From the NCBI GenBank assembly GCA_903930535.1, contig CAIYYX010000027.1:1-40450 (forward strand): a DNA stretch of 40,450 nt. Reading direction: 5' to 3'. This document shows positions 11,921 through 20,601 of the stretch, one piece after another. This DNA is from an uncultured Sterolibacterium sp. (GTDB lineage Bacteria > Pseudomonadota > Gammaproteobacteria > Burkholderiales > Rhodocyclaceae). The notes under the pieces were generated by a model. It was not told the DNA's origin. It did no database searches and saw only the letters and a program-made list of their open reading frames with translations. The position numbers and the translations under genes are program-made. Each line of letters begins with the position of its first letter. Positions within the stretch are counted from its first letter, which is position 1.

Positions 11921-11931
11921 GGAGGGTTTTC

Positions 11932-13014
11932 CTATTGAGTACGAAACAGTGAGCGTGTGGCGAACAGCGGCGAGGCGAATCCTTCAGTGTCTCTCCCGCT
12001 GGCATAGTCGGCATGGTAGCTCTCGATCAGATCGACTTCGTGCTTTGAGCCGAAGATGAAGGGTACGCGCTGGTGCAGTTCCGTGGGCTCGACTTCCATC
12101 AGGCGCTGCCTGCCGGTGGTGGCGCCGCCGCCGGCCTGCTCGATGATGAAGGATATCGGATTGGCTTCGTAGAGCAGACGCAGGCGCCCGGGCTTGGCCG
12201 CATCCTTGTTGTCCCTGGGATACATGAAGACGCCGCCGCGCATCAGGATGCGGAAGGTCTCGGCCACCAGCGAGGCGATCCAGCGCATGTTGAAGTCCTT
12301 CGCCCTGGGGCCGGCCTTGCCGGCCAGGCATTCCTCGACGTAGCGTTTCACCGGCGGCTCCCAGAAGCGTTCGTTGGAGGCATTGATGGCGAATTCCCGG
12401 GTGTCTTCGGGAATGCTCATGTTCGCATGGGTGAGAATGAATTCGCCGATGTCGCGGTCGAGCGTGAATCCATGGACGCCATTGCCGGTGGTCAGAATCA
12501 GCATGGTGGACGGGCCATAGAGGGCGAAGCCGGCGCAGACCTGTTCCGTGCCCGGCTGCAGGAAGTCGTCCGGCTTGGCCGCCTTGCCTGGCCTGGCGCA
12601 TTTCAGGATGGAGAATATGGTGCCGACGGAAATATTCACGTCGATGTTGGAAGAGCCGTCCAGGGGGTCGAACAGCAGCAGATACTTGCCGCGCGGATAC
12701 TTGCCGGGGATGGGGCAGATCTGCTCGTTTTCCTCCGAGGCCATGCCGGCCAGATGCCCGGCCCACTCGTTGGCGCCAAGCATCACCTCGTTGCTGATGA
12801 CGTCCAACTCCTTCTGTTCCTCGCCCTGGACATTGGTCTTGCCAGGGCGGCCACCCAATACGCCGGCCAGGGAACCCTTGCCGACGGCGTTACTGATCAC
12901 CTTGCAGGCGATGCCGATGTCGTTCAACAGCCCCGACAGGTCGCCGGTGGCGTGGGCGTGGCGGCGCTGCTCCTCGATATTGAACTGGGTCAGCGTGATG
13001 TGTTTTTCGACCAT
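11932..13014 (-). CDS. cbbF: Fructose-1,6-bisphosphatase class I
   Basis: Hydrolyses FBP, and in many autotrophic proteobacteria also sedoheptulose bisphosphate, for RuBP regeneration. The 360-residue protein carries the metal-binding signature [16 protein letters not shown], the preceding EENEQI acidic site, and the later [11 protein letters not shown] and [19 protein letters not shown] segments, which define class I. It lies 15 bp after cbbM and 11 bp before cbbP. A second copy for gluconeogenesis may exist elsewhere but is not in this window. Confidence 0.95.
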   Translation of the reverse strand: MVEKHITLTQFNIEEQRRHAHATGDLSGLLNDIGIACKVISNAVGKGSLAGVLGGRPGKTNVQGEEQKELDVISNEVMLGANEWAGHLAGMASEENEQICPIPGKYPRGKYLLLFDPLDGSSNIDVNISVGTIFSILKCARPGKAAKPDDFLQPGTEQVCAGFALYGPSTMLILTTGNGVHGFTLDRDIGEFILTHANMSIPEDTREFAINASNERFWEPPVKRYVEECLAGKAGPRAKDFNMRWIASLVAETFRILMRGGVFMYPRDNKDAAKPGRLRLLYEANPISFIIEQAGGGATTGRQRLMEVEPTELHQRVPFIFGSKHEVDLIESYHADYASGRDTEGFASPLFATRSLFRTQ

Positions 13015-13029
13015 GCCCGTCTCCTGTCA

Positions 13030-14403
13030 TTAAACGCCGAGTTTAGCGCGCCAGCCGGGAAAGAGCCGGTCGGCATCCTGCGGGAAGGACTCGAAGGCGC
13101 GCGCCAACTCCCGGTGGCTCTTGGCGTAGTCGAGCGGCACTGCCCCTGCCTTCCAGCACTCGTAGGCCTGGCGCAGGGACCTGGCGCCGGCTGCCGCACC
13201 ATCGAGATGGCCGTAGGCGCCGCCGCCGGCGGTGAGGATGACATTGCCGTGACCGAGGTTCTCGAAGAAGCCCGGGATGCGCAGCGCATTCATGCCGCCC
13301 GAGATGATGGGGCAGGTCGGCTTCATGCCCAGCCATTCCTGTTGGAAATAGGGGCCCGTGGCCACATCTCTTTCTATCATGTAGGCGATGTTGCGGTCAT
13401 CCCTCTCGCCCTCCATCTTGCCGTAGCCCATGGTCCCGGTATGGATGCCGGATGCCCCGGAGAGTCGCGCCATCTTGCAATGGACGAAGGCGCTGTAACC
13501 GCGCTTCGATTGCGGGCTGGTCACGGCGCCGTGGCCGGCGCGGTGGTAATGCAGGAACTGCTGCGGGAAATAGCGCCGCGCCAGGGTGACGGCGGTGGGT
13601 CCCGCGACATAGCCATCGACCAGGAAGGCGACATGGCTGGCATTTTCCGCGAAGGTCTCGAGAATGTATTCGCCGCGTGCAATCATCTCGAAGGGATCGT
13701 CGGCGGTGATGTTGGCCGAGAATAGCTTGGACTCTCCGGTGGCGTCCTGGGCGCGGCGCAGGGAATCCGCCACGAGGGCGATGGTCTGCTTCAGCGGCGC
13801 GAATACCTGGTTGCCCTGGGGTTCGTCGTTCTTGATGAAATCGCCGCCCAGCCAGAACTCGTAGGCGGCGCGGGCGAAGGGTTCGGGCTTCATGCCCAGC
13901 TTCGGTTTGATGATGGTGCCCACCACCAGGCCGCCGTCGGTCACAGACCGGCCGAGCGCGCGCCAGAGATCCTGTATGCCCGAGGCCGGACCATCGAAGA
14001 GTTGCAGCAGGCTCGGCGGCACATGGAAGTCGTGCATCTTGGCGTACTCGACGTCGCCCATCCCCTGGTTGTTGCCTATGGTCAGGGTCAGGAAGGAGGC
14101 CAGCATGGCGCGACCGTCGGTGATGTTGCGGTCGAAGAGTTCGATCGGATAGGCGATCTTGGTCAGTTCGCGCTTCTCGTCGATTTCGTACACCAGGGCG
14201 TCCACAGAGCGGGTGAAGTCATCCGTGGTGCCGACCTCGACGTTGGTGCCGGTGGAAGACTCGGCGGCGAAGTGGGCGGCGGTTTCCAGATAGCCGTAGC
14301 CCGACTTGGGCTTCATGATGTAGGCGCAAAGCACGTGACGGCCGGCCTTGATCAGGTCAGCCTCCTTGAGGGCGAGGTTGGCGTAGCGCTTGGACTGGTC
14401 CAT
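13030..14403 (-). CDS. cbbM: Form II RubisCO large subunit
   Basis: Fixes CO2 onto ribulose-1,5-bisphosphate, giving two 3-phosphoglycerates. At 457 residues it is form II: no small-subunit gene accompanies it and the signature [14 protein letters not shown] is present. Catalytic residues fall at the Rhodospirillum rubrum positions: K166 in TIIKPKLG, carbamylated K191 with D193 and E194, and loop-6 K329 in [10 protein letters not shown]. Form II enzymes have low CO2/O2 specificity, which suggests CO2-rich, low-oxygen conditions. cbbM is the second gene of the cluster, after cbbY. No cbbQ or cbbO activase genes follow, unlike many cbbM loci; they could lie elsewhere. Confidence 0.98.
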   Translation of the reverse strand: MDQSKRYANLALKEADLIKAGRHVLCAYIMKPKSGYGYLETAAHFAAESSTGTNVEVGTTDDFTRSVDALVYEIDEKRELTKIAYPIELFDRNITDGRAMLASFLTLTIGNNQGMGDVEYAKMHDFHVPPSLLQLFDGPASGIQDLWRALGRSVTDGGLVVGTIIKPKLGMKPEPFARAAYEFWLGGDFIKNDEPQGNQVFAPLKQTIALVADSLRRAQDATGESKLFSANITADDPFEMIARGEYILETFAENASHVAFLVDGYVAGPTAVTLARRYFPQQFLHYHRAGHGAVTSPQSKRGYSAFVHCKMARLSGASGIHTGTMGYGKMEGERDDRNIAYMIERDVATGPYFQQEWLGMKPTCPIISGGMNALRIPGFFENLGHGNVILTAGGGAYGHLDGAAAGARSLRQAYECWKAGAVPLDYAKSHRELARAFESFPQDADRLFPGWRAKLGV

Positions 14404-14447
14404 GGCGGTCTCCTTTCAGGGACTAAGTGAGGAATGATAGAAACATA

Positions 14448-15170
14448 TTAGCTGTCAGTGCCCATGAATACACTGTTGGGCCCATAAGCTCGATTGAGGT
14501 GATGGATGTCAGTGGCCGCGAGGTCGGGCAGCACCGCCGCGGCTCCGGTGAAATCCTGGCCGCGGCTGTAATCGCTTGGCGTCACCACGGTAACGATGCC
14601 GCAGGCCAGGCTGGAGGCGAGGCCGATTGCCGAATCCTCGATGGCGAGGCAGGCGCCGGCGGGCAAGCCCAGACGCGAGAGCACCCAACGATAGATGTCG
14701 GGCGCGGGTTTCTTGGCGGGGACGATGTCGCCGGCGCCTATTACCTCGAAACAGTCTTCCAGACCGCCTTTTAGCAAGGCGGAAACATTCTCCGGGCTCG
14801 TGGTGGTGGCGATCGCCAGCTTCAGGCCGCTGGCGCTTGCTTCCTTTATCAGACTCGCCACGCCGGGGCGCAGGGGGATTGTGCCTGCCTCGACCAGTTC
14901 GACATAGTGGCGGGTCTTGGTCCTGTGCAACTTCTCCACCAGTGCGGCGAAATCGGGACGGGAGGCAGTTGCCGGATCGATGTTTTTGACAAAGTGGCGG
15001 ATGCGCTCCTTGCCGCCGGCGACGGCCAATAGCCGGCCATACAGCGCCTCGTCCCAGAGCCAGGGGAGGCCGGCCTCGGCGAATGCTGCGTTGAAGGCGA
15101 TACGATGGCCGTCGCGCTCGGTTTCGGCAAGCGTGCCATCGACATCGAAAATGATTGCGGCGAGATTCAT
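14448..15170 (-). CDS. cbbY: CbbY-type HAD phosphatase
   Basis: HAD-superfamily phosphatase. Characterised CbbY enzymes remove xylulose-1,5-bisphosphate, a misfire inhibitor of RubisCO. The 240-residue protein has the nucleophile motif IIFDVDGTLAETERDGHR (D9, D11), motif II in AIATTTSPENV, the lysine in PAKKPAPDIY, and motif III in CLAIEDSAIGL, with a helical cap between. An in-frame TTG lies two codons upstream, but AGGA seven bases before the ATG at 15170 favours the ATG. It is the first gene of the cbb cluster, ahead of cbbM, with cbbR divergent across 92 bp. Other HAD phosphatases (phosphoglycolate phosphatase CbbZ) are less likely, because the N-terminus closely fits CbbY. Confidence 0.9.
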   Translation of the reverse strand: MNLAAIIFDVDGTLAETERDGHRIAFNAAFAEAGLPWLWDEALYGRLLAVAGGKERIRHFVKNIDPATASRPDFAALVEKLHRTKTRHYVELVEAGTIPLRPGVASLIKEASASGLKLAIATTTSPENVSALLKGGLEDCFEVIGAGDIVPAKKPAPDIYRWVLSRLGLPAGACLAIEDSAIGLASSLACGIVTVVTPSDYSRGQDFTGAAAVLPDLAATDIHHLNRAYGPNSVFMGTDS

Positions 15171-15262
15171 GAACAAATCCTAGCCGCAGTCAATCATAAG
15201 CACTAGTCACAAATTCTTATACAGATGATAAGCTCTGTTAAATATTGCCCGGAACCCTCCAG
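15171..15262. promoter_or_regulatory. Divergent cbbY/cbbR control region with CbbR-like site
   Basis: The AT-rich 92-bp gap holds TTATACAGATGATAA at 15217-15231, a TTAT-N7-ATAA inverted repeat of the LysR T-N11-A type. On the minus strand a TATGAT -10 element (15193-15198) has no good -35 hexamer, as expected for an activator-dependent promoter. The repeat is centred about 38 bp before the predicted start of the cbb transcript. CbbR binding is inferred. Confidence 0.55.
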
Positions 15263-16171
15263 ATGAAGAACGTCAGCCTGCGCCAGCTCAGGGTATTCGA
15301 GGCGGTGGCGCGCCGCCTCTCCTTCTCGCGCGCCGCCGAGGAACTGCACCTGACCCAGCCGGCGGTTTCCATGCAGGTGAAAAGCCTGGAGGAGGAGGCC
15401 GGCCTGCCGCTGACCGAGCAGATGGGCAAGAAAATCTTCCTCACCGACGCCGGCGCCGAACTGGCGCGCCACGCCCGCCTGATATTGCAGCAGATCATAG
15501 AGGCGGAAGAGGCGCTGGCGGCGCTGCGCGGGGTGCGCGGCGGGCGCCTGTCCATAGGCGTGGTCAGTACCGCCAAGTATTTCGCGCCGCGCCTCTTGAC
15601 CGTCTTTCGCGCCGGGCATCCCGGCGTCGAGTTGCGCCTGGGTGTACACAACCGCGAAGAGATCGTGCGCCAACTGGCCGACAACGAACTCGATCTGGCC
15701 ATCATGGGCAGCCCGCCGCAGGAACTGGCGACGGTCGCCGACGTCTTCGCAAGCCACCCTCTGGTGATCATCGCCCCGCCCGACCATGCTCTTGCCAAGC
15801 GCCGCCGCATCGCCCCGATTGATTTGGTCGCCGAGACCTTTCTCATCCGCGAACCGGGATCGGGCACGCGGAGCGCCATGGAGCGCTATTTCACCGAACA
15901 GGGCGTGGCGCTGAAAAGCACCTTCGAGATGAGCAGCAACGAAACCATCAAGCAGGCGGTGATGGCCGGCATGGGGCTCTCCTTCATTTCCGAGCACACC
16001 ATAGGTCTGGAACTGGCGGTGGGCCGCCTGATCCGGCTGCGCGTCGTGGGCACGCCGGTGCTGCGCCAGTGGCAGGTCGTGCGCCGCGCCGAGAAACAGT
16101 TGCTGCCGCTGGCCGAAGCCTTCATCGCCTTCCTGCGCAAGGAGGGGACGGCTCTGATTAGCGCCTCCTGA
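15263..16171 (+). CDS. cbbR: LysR-type regulator CbbR
   Basis: Transcriptional activator of Calvin-cycle operons. The 302-residue protein has an N-terminal winged HTH (LRQLRVFEAVARRLSFSRAAEELHLTQPAVSMQVKSLEE), a linker helix, and a periplasmic-binding-protein-like effector domain from about residue 90, with ISEHTIGLEL near the C-terminus. The ATG at 15263 (MKNVSLRQL) gives the usual LysR start; an upstream TTG would add six residues without support. It is divergent from cbbY, the standard arrangement for cbbR and the operon it controls. Effectors for relatives are RuBP, PEP or NADPH; which one acts here cannot be seen. The assignment from sequence plus position is strong. Confidence 0.92.
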   Translation: MKNVSLRQLRVFEAVARRLSFSRAAEELHLTQPAVSMQVKSLEEEAGLPLTEQMGKKIFLTDAGAELARHARLILQQIIEAEEALAALRGVRGGRLSIGVVSTAKYFAPRLLTVFRAGHPGVELRLGVHNREEIVRQLADNELDLAIMGSPPQELATVADVFASHPLVIIAPPDHALAKRRRIAPIDLVAETFLIREPGSGTRSAMERYFTEQGVALKSTFEMSSNETIKQAVMAGMGLSFISEHTIGLELAVGRLIRLRVVGTPVLRQWQVVRRAEKQLLPLAEAFIAFLRKEGTALISAS

Positions 16172-16208
16172 CGTATCCCTATTTTCGGCAAAGAAATACA
16201 ATTTAAGA

Positions 16209-16937
16209 ATGACATCCCGCTTCCATTGTCCCGGCCCGCTCAAAGAGGGCCAAATAATCGCCCTGCCGGCGCCGGCGGCGCACCATGCGTTGCGTGTGCT
16301 GCGCCTGTGTGCTGGCGATGAGGTGGTGCTGTTCGACGGCACGGGAGGCGAATGGGTCGGCCGCCTGGTCGAGGCGGGACGCTCTCTTCAGGTTGAACTC
16401 GGAAATCATCGCGCAATCGAGCGCGAGGCTCCCCTGAAACTGACTTTGGCTCAGGCGCTGCCCGCCGCAGACAAGATGGACTGGGTGGTGCAGAAGGCGG
16501 TGGAGTTGGGCGCTGCGGCGATTGCCCCGCTCGCCGCCCGGCGCAGCGTGGTGCGCTTGTCCTCCGAGCGGGCGGAGAAGCGATTGCTGCATTGGCGGCA
16601 GGTCATGATATCGGCCTGCGAGCAATGCGGCCGCAACCGGCTGCCCAGTCTCTCGCCTCTTCTTGATCTGCCGCATTATCTGACGCAGCCGGCGGTGGGA
16701 AATGAGACCCGGCTCCTGCTCTCGCCGCACCAGGGGCTGCGCCTGTCTGCCTTGCCGCGGCCGGCGGCAGGCGTGACGCTGCTGGTCGGGCCGGAAGGCG
16801 GCTTCACCGAGGAAGAGGTGGATGCTGCGCGATCGGCCGGTTTCCAGGCGGTGGCTCTCGGCCCTCGCGTGCTGCGGACGGAAACCGCCGGAATCGCTGC
16901 CATTGCAGCCATCATGGCCCTTTGGGGGGATTTTTAG
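16209..16937 (+). CDS. rsmE: 16S rRNA m3U1498 methyltransferase
   Basis: SPOUT-class enzyme that methylates N3 of U1498 in 16S rRNA using SAM. The 242-residue protein has a PUA-like N-terminal part (HHALRVLRLCAGDEVVLFDGTGGEW), the central KMDWVVQKAVELG and SACEQCGRN motifs, and the trefoil-knot SAM site LLVGPEGGFTEEEV with LGPRVLRTETA. It starts 37 bp after cbbR on the same strand and may have its own promoter, since ATACAATTTAAG directly precedes the start. Its TAG stop overlaps the left arm of a long inverted repeat. Confidence 0.95.
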   Translation: MTSRFHCPGPLKEGQIIALPAPAAHHALRVLRLCAGDEVVLFDGTGGEWVGRLVEAGRSLQVELGNHRAIEREAPLKLTLAQALPAADKMDWVVQKAVELGAAAIAPLAARRSVVRLSSERAEKRLLHWRQVMISACEQCGRNRLPSLSPLLDLPHYLTQPAVGNETRLLLSPHQGLRLSALPRPAAGVTLLVGPEGGFTEEEVDAARSAGFQAVALGPRVLRTETAGIAAIAAIMALWGDF

Positions 16938-16980
16938 TGCCCGTTTATTGCAGGCAAAGCCGGCGATAATTACGGGCACT
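16936..16980. repeat. Inverted repeat after rsmE
   Basis: The perfect 9-bp arms AGTGCCCGT (16936-16944) and ACGGGCACT (16972-16980) are 27 nt apart. A second hairpin, CACCTGC-GCA-GCAGGTG, follows at 16983-16999. Neither has a T-run, so they are not classic terminators. They may slow read-through from rsmE or protect its mRNA end. Confidence 0.5.
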
Positions 16981-17036
16981 TACACCTGCGCAGCAGGTGC
17001 GAGTGCAGAGTATCAGGTGTTAAGGAGGAGGCCTTG

Positions 17037-17147
17037 ATGTTCGAATCTGCTGAACTCGGTCATAGGGTGGACAAGAAGACTGACGCCAAGACCGTGCCGA
17101 CGCAGCGCGCAGATCTGCTCGAGTCTGCATTGCAGGGCAAGGGCTGA
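17037..17147 (+). pseudogene. N-terminal remnant of polyphosphate:AMP phosphotransferase
   Basis: A 36-codon frame with a perfect AGGAGG ribosome site (17023-17028) and an ATG at 17037. It begins MFESAELGHRVDKKT, which I recognise as the start of PPK2-type polyphosphate:AMP phosphotransferases (pap). The following VPTQRADLLESA fits the next conserved stretch of that family. The normal protein is about 500 residues with Walker motifs, all absent here: a TGA ends the frame and argA begins 31 bp later. The simplest reading is a gene largely deleted, leaving its translation start. It could now act as a translated leader for argA. The family match is from memory and needs an alignment. Confidence 0.55.
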
Positions 17148-17178
17148 TAACATTCAGCCGACGACAGAGGGGGCAGGC

Positions 17179-18519
17179 ATGGCGGTAGAGGAAAGCGTAG
17201 CGAACGAAGGGGCGGGGCTGGTGGCCTGGGTGCGCCAGGCCGCGCCTTATATCCATGCTTTTCGCGGTCGCACCTTCGTCATCGCCTTCGGCGGCGAAGT
17301 GCTCGCCGGCGAGCCCGACATCGCCCAGGCGCTGGCGCAGGACTTCAATCTTCTGGAGAGCCTGGGGATTCGCCTGGTGCTGGTGCATGGCGCGCGGCCG
17401 CAGATAGATGCCGAAATGCTCAGGCGTGGGCGGACGCCGATATTCCACAAGGGACTGCGGGTGACAGACAGCGCCGCCCTGGAGTGCGTCAAGAGCGCGA
17501 TGGGCGTGACGCGCATCGAGATCGAGGCGCTGCTCTCCCAGGGATTGCCCAACACGCCTATGGCCGGCGCCTGGATGCGCGTCACCGGCGGCAACTTCAT
17601 CACCGCCAAGCCGGTCGGCGTGGTCGGCGGCGTCGATTACCAATACACCGGCGCGGTGCGAAAAATCAATGCCGACGAGATCCGCGCCGATCTCGATCAG
17701 CAGAACGTGGTGCTGATCACGCCGCTGGGCGTCTCTCCCACGGGCGAGATTTTCAACCTCGCCTGGGAGGAAGTGGCCGAGGCTGTCGCCGTCTCCCTGA
17801 AGGCGGACAAGCTGATTTTTCTCTGCGCTGCGAAGGGTTTAGTCGACAAGAAGGGTGGCTTGATCGAGGCGGTTACTGCCGACGACGCCGACCGCCTGGT
17901 CTCCGGCCGCGTCAAGCAGGCGCCGGAACTGGCGCGGGTGCTGCCTGCCGCGCTTTCCGCTTGTCGCGCGGGCGTTGGCCGTGTGCATTTTCTCGACAGC
18001 AGGGCGGACGGCGCCATGCTGATGGAGTTTTTTACCCGCGCCGGCGTCGGCACGGTGTTGACCCAGGCGCCGCTGGCGCGGCTGCGCGAGGCCACGGTAG
18101 ACGACGTCGCTTCCGTGCTCGCCCTGATCTCCCCTCTCGAGGCGGACGGCACCCTGGTCAAGCGCAGCCGCGAGCGCATCGAAATGGAGATCGGTCATTT
18201 CTCGGTCATGGACCATGATGGGGCCATCGTCGCCTGCGCCGCGCTCTATCCCTTCACGGGCGAAAAGGATGCGGAGATGGCCTGCCTCGTCGTGATGCCG
18301 GAATACCGCCGCAGCGGCTGCGGCGAGCAGATGCTGAAGCATATCGAGGCGCGGGCGAAGAAGCTGAAGCTGAAACGCCTGTTCGTGCTGACCACGCGCG
18401 CCGCACACTGGTTCATAGAGCACGGATTTGCGGAGGGCAGCGTTGGCGAATTGCCTGAGGCCAAACGCGAGCTCTACAACTACCAGCGCCGCTCGAAGGT
18501 GCTCGCGAAAACGCTCTGA
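17179..18519 (+). CDS. argA: N-acetylglutamate synthase (ArgA type)
   Basis: Catalyses the first step of arginine synthesis, acetyl-CoA plus glutamate to N-acetylglutamate. The 446-residue protein joins an amino-acid-kinase-like domain (about 1-290; TFVIAFGGEVLAG, LVLVHGARPQID, GVVGGVDYQYTGAVR) to a C-terminal GNAT acetyltransferase domain (about 295-446; MACLVVMPEYRRSGCGEQML, an acetyl-CoA-binding loop). This order is the classical bifunctional-fold ArgA, feedback-inhibited by arginine in relatives. The ATG at 17179 follows GAGGGGGCAGGC, a usable ribosome site. A pap remnant with a strong ribosome site lies just upstream. No ARG box was recognised. Confidence 0.93.
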   Translation: MAVEESVANEGAGLVAWVRQAAPYIHAFRGRTFVIAFGGEVLAGEPDIAQALAQDFNLLESLGIRLVLVHGARPQIDAEMLRRGRTPIFHKGLRVTDSAALECVKSAMGVTRIEIEALLSQGLPNTPMAGAWMRVTGGNFITAKPVGVVGGVDYQYTGAVRKINADEIRADLDQQNVVLITPLGVSPTGEIFNLAWEEVAEAVAVSLKADKLIFLCAAKGLVDKKGGLIEAVTADDADRLVSGRVKQAPELARVLPAALSACRAGVGRVHFLDSRADGAMLMEFFTRAGVGTVLTQAPLARLREATVDDVASVLALISPLEADGTLVKRSRERIEMEIGHFSVMDHDGAIVACAALYPFTGEKDAEMACLVVMPEYRRSGCGEQMLKHIEARAKKLKLKRLFVLTTRAAHWFIEHGFAEGSVGELPEAKRELYNYQRRSKVLAKTL

Positions 18520-18549
18520 CGTCTTATCCGGGCGGCTCGCGATAGCCCG

Positions 18550-18571
18550 CTGTCGGCCGAGTCGCCGACAG
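18550..18571 (+). terminator. Possible terminator hairpin after argA
   Basis: The perfect 8-bp arms CTGTCGGC and GCCGACAG enclose a 6-nt loop 30 bp after the argA stop. Only a weak T-rich tail (GATTCCCTTA) follows, so intrinsic termination is uncertain. Confidence 0.45.
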
Positions 18572-18597
18572 GATTCCCTTAGCAGCCGCAGCCGCTG

Positions 18598-18626
18598 TTG
18601 CATCTTAAATACCTATGGCATAATCT
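18598..18626 (+). promoter_or_regulatory. Possible sigma70 promoter for the GGDEF gene
   Basis: TTGCAT (18598-18603) precedes CATAAT (18619-18624, 15-bp spacer) and TAATCT (18621-18626, 17-bp spacer). It lies about 130 bp before the start codon. The rest of the 235-bp argA-GGDEF gap shows only the hairpin at 18550. Weak evidence. Confidence 0.3.
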
Positions 18627-18754
18627 GCGTGGGAGCATCCCCATGCCAGATGGCTAGCCGCCTTGAAAACTGACCGAGTCCGATATGCTCACCAGCGCCG
18701 GCTTCTGGAGGAATGCGCTGGCGAAGTTTGCCTGGTGGCTGACAGAGAGACAGC

Positions 18755-20182
18755 ATGATGTTCTATGCTCTGCGCCCCCTGTTTCAATCACTGCGCTCGC
18801 GACTGCTTCCGGGCGGCCGCGACCTGCACACCTTGCAGGAGAGCGAGGCGAAATTTCATATCATCGCCGACTATACTTTTACCGCCGAGGCCTGGTTCAA
18901 CCCGCAGGGCAGGCTGATCTGGGTGAGCCCAGCGATCGAGCGCGTCACCGGCTACACGCCGGAGGAATGCCTGCAGGCTGAAAGTCTGATCGAACTACTC
19001 GTGTACGAAAGAGACCGCCGCTTTGCCCTGGAGACTGCCTTGCGGGCAATGAAAGGCGGCCCGGGGCGGAATTTCGAAACCCGTCTGATGAAGAAGAATG
19101 GCGAGCAGGTCTGGGTCGCGCTCAACTGGCAGGCGGCTCATGATGTGGATGGCGGCTTTCAGGGGCTGCGTGTTTCCGTCGCCGAGATTCAGGAGCGCAA
19201 GGAGGCAGAACTGCGCCTGCTCGACACCGTGGCCGAACTGCGCCGCGCCCAGGGGCTCCAGGAATCTTACCTGCGCCGCAGCAATGACGAGCGTGCCCGC
19301 CTGGCAGCACTCCTCAATGTGATGAAGATCGGCGTCTTGTTCGTCGATGCTGACGACAGGGTGCTCTATTGCAACAACGCCTTTCGCCGCATCTGCGGCT
19401 TCGCCGAGGAGGAGAACCTGACCAGCATGCGCACCGAGGTTCTGCTTGAACGCAGCGCCGGGCTTCGCGCCGACAACCCGGCTTTCCTCGCCCATCTCAA
19501 GGAGGTGAAGGCGGAGTCCGAGACCAGCGTGCCCTTCGAGATCAAGCTCGTCGATGGGCGAGTCATCACGGAAATTTCGACGCTGGTGCAAAGCGCAGAG
19601 TCGGGTCGTTATAGCGGCCGCCTGTGGACCTACGAGGATGTCACAGAGCAGAAGCGCAACGGCGAGCAGTTGATCCAACTCGCGACACGAGACCCTCTCA
19701 CCGATCTTTTCAATCGCCGCCGCTTCCACGAGGAACTGCAGCGCATGCTGGCCGATGCTGGCCGGCGCAAGGTCGAGGTCGGCCTGCTCATGGTGGATCT
19801 CGACGGCTTCAAGCCGATCAATGACACGTTCGGGCATCAGGCCGGGGACCTGGTTCTGGTCACGATCGCGCGCGAAGTCGGGGCCATCATCCGCCGCAAC
19901 GAAATGATGTTCCGCTTGGGCGGCGACGAGTTCGCCGTGCTGGCCTCGGACACCGCAGAGGATGACATGATCGGTCTCGCCAGCCGCGTCGGCGAGCGCA
20001 TCGGGGCGATGCACTTCGAATTCGCCGGCCATCCGGCAACGGTCACCGCCAGCCTCGGCATCGCACTTTATCCGCAACACGCCGGCAGCGATCATGACCT
20101 CATTGCCTGCGCCGACCATGCCATGTACCAGGCGAAGGGCGGCGGCAGGAACCGCTGGCGGGTTTATCAGGCGGCGAAATGA
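18755..20182 (+). CDS. PAS-PAS-GGDEF diguanylate cyclase
   Basis: Predicted cyclic-di-GMP synthase with two sensory domains. In the 475-residue protein, PAS 1 spans about residues 30-150 (IADYTFTAEAWFNPQGRLIWVSPAIERVTGYTPEE), a coiled coil about 150-190, PAS 2 about 190-300 and GGDEF about 310-470. The active-site loop RLGGDEFAVL is intact (GGDEF at about 389), with DLDGFKPINDTFGHQAGD and the C-terminal HAMYQAKGGGRNR. At the position of the inhibitory RxxD site the sequence reads RRNE, so product inhibition may be weaker. No signal peptide or clear transmembrane segment is seen, so it is probably cytoplasmic. The sensed signal is unknown. It is followed 63 bp later by yggX. Confidence 0.9.
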   Translation: MMFYALRPLFQSLRSRLLPGGRDLHTLQESEAKFHIIADYTFTAEAWFNPQGRLIWVSPAIERVTGYTPEECLQAESLIELLVYERDRRFALETALRAMKGGPGRNFETRLMKKNGEQVWVALNWQAAHDVDGGFQGLRVSVAEIQERKEAELRLLDTVAELRRAQGLQESYLRRSNDERARLAALLNVMKIGVLFVDADDRVLYCNNAFRRICGFAEEENLTSMRTEVLLERSAGLRADNPAFLAHLKEVKAESETSVPFEIKLVDGRVITEISTLVQSAESGRYSGRLWTYEDVTEQKRNGEQLIQLATRDPLTDLFNRRRFHEELQRMLADAGRRKVEVGLLMVDLDGFKPINDTFGHQAGDLVLVTIAREVGAIIRRNEMMFRLGGDEFAVLASDTAEDDMIGLASRVGERIGAMHFEFAGHPATVTASLGIALYPQHAGSDHDLIACADHAMYQAKGGGRNRWRVYQAAK

Positions 20183-20245
20183 AGGCACAGGATGGATACG
20201 CAATTCGCGCTACAATCCTGCCATCTTGTTTTGAAAGGGAACCCG

Positions 20246-20512
20246 ATGGCGCGCATGGTGAAATGCATCAAACTGGGTCGCGAGGCCGAGGGCATGGATT
20301 TCCCGCCCATGCCTGGCGAGCTCGGCAAGTGGCTTTATGAGAACGTATCCAAGGAAGCGTGGCAGCAGTGGATCAAGCTGCAGACCATGCTGATCAACGA
20401 GAACCGCTTGAGCCTGGCCGATGCCAGCGCCCGCAAGTATCTTTCCGAGCAGGTGAGAAAGCACTTCCAGGGCGAAGGCGCCGACAATATCTCGGGCTTC
20501 ACACCGCAGTAA
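20246..20512 (+). CDS. yggX: YggX-family Fe(2+)-trafficking/oxidative damage protection protein
   Basis: Small cytoplasmic protein, 88 residues, that in enterobacteria limits iron-linked oxidative damage to Fe-S clusters. The sequence shows the family pattern from end to end: [22 protein letters not shown], then [21 protein letters not shown] and a C-terminal ISGFTP. The conserved cysteine is present near position 7. The ATG at 20246 (MARMVKC) is preceded by AAAGGGA, and the family usually starts at this distance from the Cys, so longer in-frame starts were not used. It converges on phoU. The 89-bp gap between them holds only a short CGGAGC/GCTCCG hairpin. Confidence 0.93.
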   Translation: MARMVKCIKLGREAEGMDFPPMPGELGKWLYENVSKEAWQQWIKLQTMLINENRLSLADASARKYLSEQVRKHFQGEGADNISGFTPQ

Positions 20513-20601
20513 TCGACTACCTTGCCCCCGGCCCGGAGCCTCCGCTTCGCTCCGTCGCCCGGCGCGGTTCTCCGATCACGCCGAAAGGCCGGCAGTAAGT
20601 A

